Positions 46,500-60,425 of a stretch of 64,000 nucleotides of DNA are shown one piece after another. Made by a program: the position numbers and the translations under genes. Position 1 is the stretch's first letter; every line of letters starts with the position of its first letter. The notes beneath the pieces were generated by a model, which was not told the origin of the DNA, did no database searches, and worked only from the letters and a program-made list of their open reading frames with translations. Origin of the DNA: Stomorhina lunata (lineage: Eukaryota > Arthropoda > Insecta > Diptera > Rhiniidae); contig OW121742.1 of the NCBI GenBank assembly GCA_933228675.1, forward strand, positions 38,167,255 through 38,231,254, in the 5' to 3' direction.

Positions 46500-47378
46500 T
46501 CTTCAAATTTTGTGCGAATTTTGTTTTAATAAAACAGGGGGAACTCCGTCCCCTCATACGAAACAAATACATATTTTCAAACTTTGAACAGGGACCAAAT
46601 CGACTGACCATCTACTGGTCAGGATCGAAGAAGAAGGGAGTTTCACCTAAAGATTTGTTTAGGGGGTAATTCCGCAACCTCATACGAAACAAATACCTAT
46701 TTTTGTATAACTTCATAACCATAAAAGTTATCGATTCCAAATTTTAAACCGTATTCGATAACAATCAAAAACTCGCACTTTTAAGCAAATATTGTTTAAC
46801 ATACTCCAGGGATTTTCAAAATAATTTATTTTGCAAAAAGTTCAATAGAATTTGTTATCTAAACATATCCGTTTGTTTTTAAAACCATTCAATTTCAATT
46901 AAATTCTTTTATTGTCAGGGAACTTTGGACAAATATATTACAATGTAGTTTAACCTTATATGTTATATATTATTTAGATGATCCTGAAAGTATGCTACGC
47001 AAATGTTTCTAAAGCATCTTGCATTTTGATCGATATCGAATACGATTTGGCAGCAGGTTTCTTATTTGCCGTCGAAATTGTAGCGGACAAAATTAAACTG
47101 GATAGGCCCAGTTGTAACAAAGACTCTATGATATAAAAATAGTGCACTCTATACATTTAAATTCATACATTTCATGAGCACGTGTGTGTGCCTTAGCTTT
47201 CTCTCATTGGATAATTGTCTCCATTAGTTGTTTCCGAATTATAGTAAAAGTGATGTACTCTCTTTTTTATGGGACTTATCAAAGAGACCATACGGCAAAT
47301 CAATGTATGGAAGTGCACCATCCTTGTCAATAATAAGAGGTACTGTCAATAACCTTCAGAAATATTAACAACTTTAAA
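46500..47378 (+). repeat. 919-bp tandem duplication, copy 2
   Basis: Follows copy 1 directly with only scattered substitutions and small deletions, including loss of a segment equivalent to ATTATGGAGGGTTTGG near 46411-46426. Homology ends after AATATTAACAACTT near 47373. Confidence 0.88.
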
Positions 47379-48680
47379 CTTTAGAATCAGGTTGGGACGA
47401 GTGAGCCTCTTGAGGATTAGAAGTCTTCTAACAGACCCTATATAAAATTTTATTATGTCCTCCAAGAAATTTTCACTTTTTAAAGCTTCTCAGTTATAAG
47501 CTACAAAAAAACCTAAGAAAATCTTTTTCAAGTAATTCTAAGTAGAAAATTTGAAAAGGAAACGAAAATCAAAAATGAATTTCTTCCTTTTTTTTCTTTA
47601 GTGTCCCAGAAGAATATTAGAATATCCTATTTAAAAACGCTCAAGCGTAAAGAAACTTATGAAATTATGTAAACTATAATATTCAATCAAATAGTAAATA
47701 ACATATGTAACTTAAACTACATTTATAACAACAACATAAGTACATTTATACATACATATGTAAGTATGTAAATCCTTACAAAACATATGTTGAAATGAAG
47801 TAAAATTCATATAAATGTGATTGTAAAAATGTTTCATAAATTCTTAAGACACTTTTTCTGAAACTTCTCAAAAGGAAATTGTTCATACAAGTGTATCAAT
47901 ATATTTTTTATTTTATTTATATTTTTCTTATATTTATTTATTATTTTCATTTTCTTCATAAATATCTTAAAAAATACAGTCAGTAAATTTCCAATGGCAC
48001 AAATACATATGAGTTATTGTAGTCAATAGACATGTAAACTTGTGTTTGTAGAAATACACATGTCTATTACATATGTAAGTATGTATGTAAATTCTTATTT
48101 ATTAGATTAGGAGTGATGTAGAGTGAAAAAAAAATTACGAAAAATATTAGTTAATTTTACTAAAAATCTTCAATATTACTAAAAGTTAGTTATGAAGAAA
48201 ATTCAATTAGAATAAGATACACACACATATATATAACATTAGGAAATAGAAATTCATAATTTTTGTGACGATCTTGGCCTATAATAATCAAAAATTGGAC
48301 TGATTCTTTTACATTATCAAATATTTAAGTCGGCAAACACATTAAGCCTCCTTAATGTTTTCTTTATACACAAGAAAGTTTATATGTATTTTCATACATA
48401 AAATTCGTTTCATATGTATGAGTATCAAAATACTAAATCTGATTTAAATGGAAATATGCATGAAACGATAGACATCAGCTAGAGGCGTTGAATCAAACAT
48501 AAACATATGAAATTTATTTCGGATTCTTTTTCATTCTAGTAATTTTTTTCCCCCATTTACCTATACGATATGATCCTTTTATGTTTTTGGCGTTATGATT
48601 TTTAATATCATATGGAAATATCTTTCTGATAATAGCCCAACAGTTAAAGGTACTTTGACCCAAAAGTGGTATTATAATTT
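47379..48680. other. AT-rich spacer with CATACATATG runs
   Basis: Short CATACATATGTAAGTATGTA runs occur at about 47751-47771 and 48068-48093. No exon, RNA gene or mobile element was recognised. Confidence 0.4.
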
Positions 48681-48682
48681 CT

Positions 48683-48951
48683 ACTAACGTAGGCTAAGGC
48701 GTAGACTAAGACATAGACTAAGAAATAGTCTAAGACATAAAAAAAAAAAATTTATAAAAATTTCACATCAAAAATTTTTTTATAAAAATTTTATATTAAA
48801 CATTTTTCTATAAAAACTTCATATCAGAACTTTTTCTATAAAAAAAATTTTCATATAAATTTCAAATCAAAAATTTTTCTATTATAATTTCTCATGAAAA
48901 ATTTTTCTGTAAAAATTCCACATTTAAAATTTTTCTGTAAAAAGTTTTATC
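48683..48951. repeat. Short 12-bp satellite stub followed by 28-bp satellite units
   Basis: About four or five 12-bp units (AGACTAAGACAT, some mutated) at 48690-48740 are followed by seven degenerate 28-bp units (CATCAAAAATTTTTTTATAA type) to 48950. The 12-bp satellite then resumes. The 28-bp block therefore looks inserted into, or trapped within, the 12-bp array. Confidence 0.8.
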
Positions 48952-50903
48952 ATAGACTAAGACATATACTAAGACATAGACTAAAACATAGACTAAGACA
49001 TAGACTAAGACATAGACTAAGACATAAACTAAAACATAGACTAAGACATAAAATTAGATATAGACTAAGATATAGACTAAGACATAGACTAAGACATAGA
49101 CTAAGACATAGACTAAGACATAGACTAAGACATAGACTAAGACGTAGACTAAGACATAGACTAAGACATAGACTAAGACATAGACTATGACATAGACTAA
49201 GACATAGACTAAGACATAGACTAAGACATAGACTAAGACATAGACTAAGACATAGACTAAGACATAGACTAAGACATAGACTAAGACATAGACTAAGACA
49301 TAGACTAAGACATAGACTAAGACATAGACTAAGACATAGACTAAGACATAGACTAAGACATAGACTAAGACATAGACTAAGACATAGACTAAGACATAGA
49401 CTAAGACATAGACTAAGACATAGACTAAGACATAGACTAAGACATAGACTAAGACATAGACTAAGACATAGACTAAGACATAGACTAAGACATAGACTAA
49501 GACATAGACTAAGACATAGACTAAGACATAGACTAAGACATAGACTAAGACATAGACTAAGGCATAGACTAAGACATAGACTAAGACATAGACTAAGACA
49601 TAGACTAAGACATAGACTAAGACATAGACTAAGGCATAGACTAAGACATAGACTAAGACATAGACTAAGACATAGACTAAGACATAGACTAAGACATAGA
49701 CTAAGACATAGACTAAGACATAGACTAAGACATAGACTAAGACATAGACTAAGACATAGACTAAGACATAGACTAAGACATAGACTAAGACATAGACTAA
49801 GACATAGACTAAGACATAGACTAAGACATAGACTAAGACATAGACTAAGACATAGACTAAGACATAGACTAAGACATAGACTAAGACATAGACTAAGACA
49901 TAGATTAAGACATAGACTAAGACATAGACTAAGACATAGACTAAGACATAGACTAAGACATAGACTAAGACATAGACTAAGACATAGACTAAGACATAGA
50001 CTAAGACATAGACTAAGACATAGACTAAGACATAGACTAAGACATAGACTAAGACATAGACTAAGACATAGACTAAGACATAGACTAAGACATAGACTAA
50101 GACATAGACTAAGACATAGACTAAGACATAGACTAAGACATAGACTAAGACATAGACTAAGACATAGATTAAGACATAGACTAAGACATAGACTAAGACA
50201 TAGACTAAGACATAGACTAAGACATAGACTAAGACATAGACTAAGACATAGACTAAGACATAGACTAAGACATAGACTAAGACATAGACTAAGACATAGA
50301 CTAAGACATAGACTAAGACATAGACTAAGACATAGACTAAGACATAGACTAAGACATAGACTAAGACATAGACTAAGACATAGACTAAGACATAGACTAA
50401 GACATAGACTAAGACATAGACTAAGACATAGACTAAGACATAGACTAAGACATAGACTAAGACATAGACTAAGACATAGACTAAGACATAGACTAAGACA
50501 TAGACTAAGACATAGACTAAGACATAGACTAAGACATAGACTAAGACATAGACTAAGACATAGACTAAGACATAGACTAAGACATAGACTAAGACATAGA
50601 CTAAGACATAGACTAAGACATAGACTAAGACATAGACTAAGACATAGACTAAGACATAGACTAAGACATAGACTAAGACATAGACTAAGACATAGACTAA
50701 GACATAGACTAAGACATAGACTAAGACATAGACTAAGACATAGACTAAGACATAGACTAAGACATAGACTAAGACATAGACTAAGACATAGACTAAGACA
50801 TAGACTAAGACATAGACTAAGACATAGACTAAGACATAGACTAAGACATAGACTAAGACATAGACTAAGACATAGACTAAGACATATACTAAGACATAGA
50901 CTT
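48952..50903. repeat. 12-bp satellite, reverse sense, ~160 near-identical copies
   Basis: The unit is AGACTAAGACAT, the reverse complement of the array at 21410-21945. From about 49080 to 50880 almost every unit is identical; only a few variants were seen (GGCAT near 49560 and 49633, AGATTAAG near 49901 and 50165). This is the most homogeneous array in the window and must be recently amplified or homogenised. The 98-codon frame at its left edge (RLRH repeats) is an artefact. Confidence 0.97.
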
Positions 50904-51985
50904 TAAAAATTTTTAAAGATTTTAATTCTTGCTTAAGAATATAAGTTAAATCTTTTAATGATCCCGATTACTTTTTAAACATAAATATTTAGGGTTTAAG
51001 TTTTTTTTGATTAAATTCCAAAGTTACCTAATGCCCCAAAATTTTGGGATTTCAATTAAACTTTTTTTATTTTCTTAAGCCTCGACCATTATATGTCTCA
51101 TGTCTTAAACTGGTACCATTTTATGGATTATTTTTTTTTTTTAGGTATTTCCAAGGAAATATACTTTTCCACTTAGTTAACAAGTTGAATATTAAAATCT
51201 CTTTAGTCGTTTTCCCCCCATGTCCTGTCCTTTAAGCCGATTCATTTAAAAATGTTTTGTATTTTAGTTCTTAACAACTTTTGAACAAGAAAATTTTCTC
51301 ATTTTTTATATTTTATGTTTTTTAAGTCAATAACTTATTAAACCTTATGTGGCCTAGCAAATCTTTTTTTGTTACTTAGTCCCCACTTTCTGTTCCCTCT
51401 CTCTGGTTTGTCCATTTTAGTTTCCTTTATTTAGTCAACAGGAAATCAACACAAACGAAATGTTTACTCCCCTTTCAGGCAAATTCCTTATTTTTTCTGT
51501 TACGTTTTCATTTGTTGTATTTATTTTTTTATTTTTTTCTTATTTGAAAATTTTTTTTTATTTGATTACAATTTTATTTCTTTTTTTGTCTTTCTTACAA
51601 ACACCCATTTTTCTGGTTATAAATCTTATGGTTATTTTAGGGGAAAGGAAAATATGAAAAAAATCCTATTTAAAAGTTGGTATGTCTATTTCTCTGTCTG
51701 TCTGTACGGCCTGATTGTTCGAGTGTCCTGGTATCCAAAGAAAAGAATTATTTATTTTATTATTTAGAATTTGATTTCAATTTTATATTCTCTGTCTTCT
51801 AGTTTTGATTCTATTTATAAACAACAATATATTTCTTTATTGCAATTTAAACACACTTGTTATAAATATAAAAAGAAAGAAAAAAATTAAAAACTTTTTT
51901 GAATGTTCGAGTACATTTAGACGTACATATTATTTATGAGAGTTTTTGAAGAAAAATATGCATACGAGGGCAGGTTAAAACAATT
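50904..51985. other. Unique AT-rich spacer, no gene seen
   Basis: T-rich sequence. Plus frames at 51044-51235 and 51460-51657 are short, hydrophobic from T-richness, and lack motifs. CTATTTCTCTGTCTGTCTGT near 51686 is a small microsatellite. Confidence 0.4.
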
Positions 51986-52795
51986 CCTCTATAAACATTT
52001 TACATCGAAATTTTTTTTATAAAAATTTCACATCAATAATTTTTCTAAAAAAAATTTCACATCAAAAATTTTGGTATAAAAATAGTCAAAAATTTTCTAT
52101 AAAAATGAAAAATTTTTCTATAAAAATTTTACATCAAAAAGGTTCCTATAAAAAATTCATATCAAAAATTTTTCTAAAAAAATTTCGCACCAAAAATGTT
52201 TCTATTAAAATTTCACATCAAAAATTTTTCTATAATAATTTCACATCAAAAATTTTTCTTTACAATTTTCACCTGAAAAATTGTTCTATCAAAAATTCAT
52301 ATCAAAAATCTTTCTATAAAAATTTCACATCAAAAATTTTCTATAAAAATTTCACATCAAAATTATTAAAAAAAATTTTAATAAAAAATTTTTCTATAAA
52401 AATTTCAATCAAACATTTTTCTATAAAAATTTCGCATCAAACATTTTTTTATTAAAATTTCACATCAAAAATTTTTCTATAATAATTTCACATCAAAAAT
52501 TTTTCTTTACAATTTTCACCTGAAAAATTTTTCTATCAAAAATTCATATCAAAAATCTTTCTTTAAAAATTTCACATCAAAAATTTGTCTCCTAAAATTT
52601 TCACATCAAAAATTTTTCAAAAAAAAATTTTGTTTCAAAAATGTTTCTATAAAGATTTTATATTAAAAATGTTTCTGAAAAATTTCACATCAAAATTTTT
52701 TTCACAAAAATTTTATATCAAAAGTTTTTCAAAAAAATTTTATATCAAAAATTTTTTAAAAAAATTTCATATGAAAATTTTTGTAGAAAAAATTT
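51986..52795. repeat. 28-bp satellite, forward sense
   Basis: The 28-bp unit consists of CACATCAAAAATTTTTCTAT plus AAAAATTT. About 29 degenerate copies. It contains an internal duplication: the 52203-52330 segment with TTTACAATTTTCACCTGAAA repeats at about 52456-52570. Confidence 0.9.
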
Positions 52796-55700
52796 TAGTG
52801 TGAAGTTTTTATTGAAAATTTTTGATGTGAAATTTTATAGAAAAATGTTTGATGTGAAGTCTTTATAGAAAAAATTTTTTGTGACGTTTTTGATGAACAA
52901 TTTTTGATGTGAAATTTTTATAGAAAAATTTATAATGTGAAATTGTTTTTAGAAAAATTTTTGATAAAAAATTTTGGTAGCAGAATTTTTGATGTACAAT
53001 TTTTAGAGAAAAATTTTTGATGTAAAACTTTTAGAGAAAAAATTTTTTATGGAAAAATTTTTCATGTGAATTTTAAAAGACAAATTTTAGATGTAAAATT
53101 TCTATAAAAAAATTTTTGATGTGAAATTTTTATAAAAAAAAAAAACCTTTTAATGTGAAATTTTTATAGAAAAATTTTTGATATGAAATTTTTATAGAAA
53201 ATATTTTTGATGTGAAATTTTTAGAGAAAAATTTTTGATGTGAATTTTTAAAGACAAATTTTAGATGTGAAATTTTCATAGCAAAATTTTTGATGTGAAA
53301 TTTTCAAAGAAAAATGTTTGATATGAAATTTTTATAGAAAATTTTTCGATTTGAATTTTTTATAGAAAAAATTTTTATATGAAATTTTTATAGAAAAAAT
53401 TTTGATATGAAATTTTTATAGAAAATATTTGATATAAAATTTTTTAGAAAAAATTTTTGATGTGAAATTTTTATAGAAAAATGTTTGATGTGAAATTTTC
53501 AAAGAAAAATGTTTTATATGAAATTTGTATAGAAATATTTTTTATGAAAAATATTTATAGAAAAAATTTGATGTAAAATTTTTTATAGAAATTTTTTAAT
53601 GTAAATTTTCTTAAAAAATTTTTGATTTAAATCTTTTTTATAAAAAAATTTTTGACGTAAAATTTTTATAGCAAAAGTTTTGATGTGAAATTTTCAAAGA
53701 AAAATGTTTGATATGAAATTTTTATAAAAAATTTTTCGATTTGAATTTTTTATAGAAAAAATTTTGATATGAAATTTTTATAGAAAAATTTTGATATAAA
53801 ATTTTTTAGAAAAAATGTTTGATGTGAAATTTTCAAAGAAAAATGTTTTATATGAAATTTGTCCAGAAACATTTTTTATGAAAAATATTTATAGAAAAAA
53901 TTTGATGTAAAATTTTTTATAGAAATTTTTTAATGTAAATTTTCTTAAAAAATTTTTATATAAAATTTTTTAGGAAAAATTATTGATGTGAAATTTTTAT
54001 AGAAAAATGTTTGATGTGAAATTTTCAAAGAAAAATGTTTTATATGAAATTTGTACAGAAACATTTTTTGTGAAAAATATTTATAGAAAAAATTTGACGT
54101 AAAATTTTTTATAGAAATTTTTTAATGTAAATTTTCTTAAAAAATTTTTGATATAACATTTTTTAGAAAAAAATTTTGATGTGAAATTTTTATAGAAAAA
54201 TGTTTGATGTGAAATTTTCAAAGAAAAATGTTCTATATGAAATTTGTACAGAAACATTTTTTATGAAAAATATTTATAGAAAAAATTTGATGTAAAATTT
54301 TTTATAGAAATTTTTTAATGTAAATTTTCTTAAAAAATTTTTGATATAAAATTTTTTAGAAAAAATTTTTGATGTGAAATTTTTATAGAAAAATGTTTGA
54401 TGTGAAATTTTCAAAGAAAAATTTTTTATATGAAATTTGTATAGAAACATTTTTTATGAAAAATATTTATAGAAAAATTTGATGTAAAATTTTTTATAGA
54501 AATTTTTTAATGTAAATTTTCTTAAAAAATTTTTGATTTAAAATTTTTTTATAAAAAAATTTTTGACGTAAAATTTTTATAGAAAAATTTTTGATGCGAA
54601 ATTTTCAAAGAAAAATGTTTGATATGAAATTTTTATAAAAAATTTTTCGATTTGAATTTTTTATAGAAAAAATTTTGATATGAAATTTTTATAGAAAAAA
54701 TTTGATATCAAATTTTTTAGAAAAAATTTTTGATGTGAAATTTTTATAGAAAAATGTTTGATGTGAAATTTTCAAAGAAAAAAAAATTTAATAATTTTTT
54801 ATGAAAAATATTTATAAAAAATTGTGAATTTTTTATAGAAACTTTTTAATGTTAATTTTCTTAAAAAAATTTTTGATGTGAAATATTTATAAAAAAAAAT
54901 TTTTGATTTAAAATTTTTACAGAAAAATTTTGGATATTTATTTTCTATTGAAAAATTTTTGATGCGAATTTTTTGTAGAAAAATTTTTTGTGGGAAATTT
55001 TTACAAAAAAAAATTTTGTTGTGAAATTTTTAAAGAAAAAGTTTTGATGAAAAATTTTTATAGACAAATTTTTAATATAAAAATTTAAAACAAACATTTA
55101 TGATGTGAAATTTTTATAGAAAAGTTTTTGATATGAAATTTTTATAGAAAAATTTTTAATGTAAAATTTTTAATATGAAATTTTTAATAAAAAAATTTTG
55201 ATCAGAAATTTTTATAGAAAAATTTTTGTGAAATTTTCATAGAAAAATTTTTATAGTAAAACTTTTACAAACAAATTTTCGATCTGAAATTTTTATAGAA
55301 ACATTTTTGCTTTTGATCTGAAATTTTTGATGTGAAATTTTTATAGAAAAACTTTTGATCTGAAATTTTAATAGACAAATTTTTGATGTGCAATTTTGAT
55401 AGCAAAATTTTTGATGTAAAATTTTTAGAGAAAATTTTTGACGTAAAATTTTTATAGAAACATTTTTGTTGTAAAATTTTTTAATAAAAAATTTTCGATG
55501 TGAAATTTTTATAGAAAAATTTTCCATGTGAAATTTTTATAGAAAAATTTTCGATGTAAAATTTTTATAGAGAAATTTTTGATATTTTATAAAGAAAATT
55601 TTAATGTGAAATTTTTACAGAAAAATTTTCGATGTGAAATTTTTGTAGAACCACTTTTGTTGTGAACTTTTTTAGGAAAAATTTTTGATCTGACATTTTT

Positions 55701-56030
55701 ATTGAAAACTTTTTGATGTGAAATTTTTAGAGACAAATTTTTATAGAAAAATTTTTATAGAAAAATTTGTATAGAAAAATTTTTAATTTGCAATTTTGAT
55801 AGCAAGATTTTTTATGTGAAATTTTTATAGAAATTTTTGATATAAAATTTTATAAATATATATAGAAAAATTTTTGATGTAAAATTTTTTTTTTTTTTTA
55901 ATTTTTGATTTAAAATTTTTCTAGCAAAATTTTTAATGAGGAATTTAATAGTAACATTTTTGATGTAAAATTTTTCCAGAAAAATTTTTGATGTGAAATT
56001 TTTATAAAAAAAATTTTATTTTTAATTTTT
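52796..56030. repeat. 28-bp satellite, reverse sense, with higher-order repeats
   Basis: Units read GATGTGAAATTTTTATAG plus AAAAATTTTT, the reverse complement of the preceding block, so the family inverts at about 52795. Higher-order structure is visible from the marker TATGAAAAATATTTATAG (or TGTG variant) at about 53542, 53877, 54069, 54262, 54455 and 54799. Three successive intervals are 192-193 bp and the outer ones are 335-344 bp. From about 54900 the array is irregular. Confidence 0.9.
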
Positions 56031-56280
56031 TTCTATAAAAATTCCACATGAAAATTCTTTTTTTTAAATTTTATATCAAAAATTTTTCATAAAAATTTCA
56101 TATGAAAATTTTTTCGAATAAAAAACAAAACAAAAAAAAAATTTATATCAAATTTTTTTTATAAAAAATTCAAAATCAAAAATTTTTGTTTAAAAATTTT
56201 TTATCAAAAATTTTTCTTTTAAAACTTCATTAAAATTGTTCGTATATAAAAATTGTTCATATTTTTTTTTTTTTTTTTTA
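56031..56280. repeat. 28-bp satellite, short forward block
   Basis: Orientation returns to TATCAAAAATTTTTCATAAA type, highly degenerate and ending in long T runs near 56260-56279. Confidence 0.7.
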
Positions 56281-57655
56281 ATTATGAAACTTTTTTTCAA
56301 ATTTTATAAATTTTTTATGTAGGAAAATTTGTTTAATTTTAAAGTTTTTCTTATTATTGACTTTTTGGGCTTTTTCCAAAAATAACTTTTACATTCGTTT
56401 TCAATTGTTTTTCCTCTTTATTAAATTAAAATTAAATATGAAAAAAATTTACTTTAAAAAGTATTTATAATAAAAAAAAAGACCAACAAATGCTAATTAA
56501 TCCCTTAATATAAATAAACAATAGAACAACAAATAAAATGTCCCCGACTGCCAATAAAAAAACAAGCACTCGCCTCCCCCACTTTTTAAAAAGGAAATAG
56601 TCTAAGTTACGCGATATCTTTTAATATAATAAAGCTCCTTAAATTCGGCTTTTGTTTTCTTACTCTTAAGTATTTAACATTGTAACTGGTGGCATCCAAA
56701 GAATATTAATTTAAGACTCAACTGGAGACCAGGTAATTTCCAATAAATGTGAAATTCGAGGACTAAAGTATTTTGTTCCCCCAGCCCTCAATAGAAATTT
56801 ATAAGCTTAAAAGCAAAATTCCATTATGTGTGAAGACATAGGCAAATATTTTATACAAGGAAATAAATTTGGCTATTTTTTTTAGTCCTTTGGAGCTCAA
56901 AATCCTGCCTATTTTGTTATGGGGTTCATTCTTGAATTTTGCAATTACTTTGTTTAGTGTTTTTTCTTTAACACCCTATGAGCGTAAGGTTTTGAAGGGC
57001 TACGAAAGTATACTATTGTAAACAAAATATACCGTTTTAAAAAGGAGCTTTGACCTACAAATATAATTTAAATTTTGTATACTTAAAATTTGTATCTATT
57101 TTGAAATCATATTATTAACGTAGCAATTAGAGGGTTAACCACATATTTTCTCTTTCCTTTTAATTTTTATTTCCGTCTCCTACTTGAATCTTTAAATCTT
57201 AATTGTGCGGTACTTGTAACATAATTGCTTTGAGACTTGACTCCGAAGACGAATTATTATATTTTCTAGGAATAATTCGAATGTGAAAAGGACAAAGACA
57301 TCTTTTATTTTATGACATCATTAAAATCACAAAAAGACAATTTTTGTAAATTTTTTAATTAACTTTTCTTCCTTTATAATTTTAACATTTATTTTTCCCA
57401 AATTTTTGTATATGAAATATTTGAATGTCTGCATTTACCATCAAAGAACGCACGTGCATTTATGTCAAAGCTTCATTTAATTGGAGTAAATTCTTTAATA
57501 GAAATAATTTTTAATTAAATTGCATTCAAATTTTATGCAAATGAGAAGAACAACATATTTTTTGGTTATTTTATGTATTCAAATTATTTCAAATTCTTTG
57601 TGATTTTAATTAGGAGAAAATTCGTCATATATTATTGCACAGTGGGATAAAAAAC
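56281..57655. other. Unique AT-rich spacer, no gene seen
   Basis: Contains some mixed-composition stretches (56520-56800 and 57120-57260) but no open frame, splice pair or RNA gene that could be defended. Confidence 0.4.
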
Positions 57656-57659
57656 AAAA

Positions 57660-60425
57660 AAAATCATAAACATTTTTACAGAAATTTTTCACATCAAAAA
57701 TTTTTTAAATAAACATAAATAGAAAAAATTTACATCAAATATTTTTTATAAAAATTTCACAACAAAAATTTTGCTTTAGGAAAAATTCATATCAAAAATT
57801 TTTCTTTAGAAAAAATTTATATCAAAAATTTTTTTCCAAAAAATTTTACATCAAAATTTTTTTTCCAAAAAATTTTACATCAAACATTTTTCTACTAAAA
57901 TTTTACACTAAAAAATTTCTATTAAAAAAATTCACATCAAAAATTTTTCTATAACAATTTCACATCAAAAATATTTCTATAAAAATTTCACTCAAAAATT
58001 TTTCTATAAAAATTTTACACCAAAAATTTTTTTTATAAAAATTTCACATCAAAATTTTTTCTATAAAAATTTTTCCATAAAAATTTTTCCATAAAAACTT
58101 CACATCAAAAAATTTTTTATAAAAAAAATCACATCGAAAATTTTTTTATAAAACAACTACATCAAAAATTTTTGTATAAAAATTTCACATCAAAAATTTT
58201 TCTATAAAAATTTTACATCAAAAATTTTTGTAAAAAAATTTCACATCAAAAATTTTTAAAAAAAAATTTCACATCAAAAATTTTTTTATAAAAATTTCGA
58301 ATTGAAAATTTTTCTATAGAATGAAAGAAATTTTGAAATAAAATTTTTGTAATGAAAAAAATTCACATCAAAAATTTTTCTATTAAAGTTTCTTATCAAA
58401 AATTTTTTTATAAAAATTTCACATCAAAACTTTTTCTATAAAAATTTCACATCAAAAATTTTATATAAAAACTATGCATTCAAAATTTTTTAATTTTTTA
58501 CGTGAAATTTCATATCAAAAATTTTTAAATAAAACTTTTATATCAAAAATTTTTCAATTAAACCAAATTTGTCTAAAAAAAATTCACATCAAAAATTTGT
58601 TTATAGAAATTTCACATCAAAAATTTTTTCATAAAAATTTCACATCAAAAATTTTTTCATAAAAATTTCACATCAAAAATTTTTCATAAAAATTTCACAT
58701 CAAAAATTTTTGTATAAAAATTTGACATCAAAAATTTTTCTATAAAAATTTCACATCAAAAATTTTTCTATAAAAATTTCACATCAAAAATCTTTCTATA
58801 AAAATTTCACATAAAAAATTTTTCTATAAAAATTTCACATAAAAAATTTTTCTATAAAAATTTCATATAAAAAATTTTTCTATAAAAATTTCACATCAAA
58901 AATTTTTCTATAACAAATTCACATCAAAAATGTTTCAATAAAAATTTCACATGAAAAATTTTTCAATAAAAATTTAACATAAAAAATTTTTCTATTAAAA
59001 TTTGACAACAAAAATTTTTCTATAAAAATTTCACATCCAAAATTTTTCTATAAAAATTTTACATCAAAAAATATTCCTATAAAAATTTTGCATTCAAAAT
59101 TTTTTGTAAAATTTCATATCAAAAATTTGTCTAAAAAAATTTCACATTAAAAATTTTTCTATAAAAATTTCACATCAAAAATTTTTCTATAAAAATTTCA
59201 CATCAAAAATTTCTTCATAAAAATTTTGCATCAAAAATTTTTTTATAAAAATTTTGCATCAATCATTCTTCTATAAAAATTTCACATCAAAAATTTTTGT
59301 ATAAAAATTTTACACCAAAAATTTTTGTATAAAAATTTTTCTATAACAATTTTACATCAAAAATTTTTCTATAAAAATTTCACTCAAAATTTTTTTATAA
59401 AAGTTTCACTCAAAATTTTTTTATAAAAATTTCACATCAAAAATTTTTCTACAAAAATTTCATATCAAAAATTTTTTCATAAAAATTTCACATCAACAAT
59501 TTTTCTATAAAATTTTCACATAAAAAATGTTTCTATAAAAATTTCACACCAAAAATTTTTCTATAAAAATTTCACATAAAAAATTTTTCTATAAAAATTT
59601 CACATAAAAAATTTTTCTATAAAAATTTCACATTAAACATTTTTTATAAAAATTTTGCATTAAAAATTTTTCAATAAATTTTCCACATCAAAAATTTTTC
59701 TTTAAAAATTTTGCATCAAAAATTTTTCTATTAAAATTTCACATCAAAAATTGTTCTATTAAAATTTCACATTAAAAATGTTTCTATTAAAATTTCTCAT
59801 CAAAAATCTATAAAAATTTCACACCAAAAATTTTTCGATAAAAATTTCATACCAAAAATTCTTCAATAGAAAAATTCACATCGAAAATTTTTCTATAACA
59901 ATTTTACATCAAAAATTTTTGTATAAAAATTTCACATCAAAAATTTTTCTACAAAAATTTCACATCAAAAATTTTTTATAAAAATTTCACATCAAATATT
60001 TTTCTTTTTTACAAAATTTTCACATTAAAAATTTTTCTATAGAATGAAACAAATTTTGAAATGAAAAATTTGTAAAGAAAAAATTCACATCAAAAATTTT
60101 TCTATAAAAATTTCACATGAAAAATTTTTCTATAAAAATTTCGCATTAAAAATTTTTCTATCAAAATTTTAAATCAAAAATTTTGTTATAAAAATTTCAT
60201 ATCAAAAATTTCACATCAAAACTTTTCTATAAAATATTCACATCAAAACTTTTTCTATAGAAAAAATTGACATCAAAAATGTTTCAATAAAAATTTGACA
60301 TGAAAAATTTTTCAATAAAAATTTAATATAAAAAATTTTTCTATAAAAATTTGACAACAAAAATTTTTCTATAAAAATTTCATATCCAAAATTTTTCAAT
60401 TAAAATTTTATATCAAAAATTGTCC
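57660..60425. repeat. 28-bp satellite, long forward array
   Basis: About 95-100 units of CACATCAAAAATTTTTCTAT plus AAAAATTT, most regular at 58650-58900 and 59130-59210. A marker variant TTTTCTATAGAATGAAA appears at about 58310 and 60032, suggesting an internal copy. The array switches abruptly to the 31-bp satellite B at about 60420. Confidence 0.92.

Noticed and set aside
48894..49190. 98-codon plus frame of RLRH repeats
   Set aside because: Another reading of the 12-bp satellite and the adjoining 28-bp units.
21410..50903. 12-bp satellite as a telomeric repeat
   Set aside because: AGACTAAGACAT does not resemble TTAGG-type repeats, the arrays are internal, and flies of this kind lack short telomerase repeats.
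52105..52803. 116- and 72-codon plus frames rich in Lys, Phe and Ile
   Set aside because: Produced by the 28-bp satellite. Composition follows the repeat and frames break with every indel.
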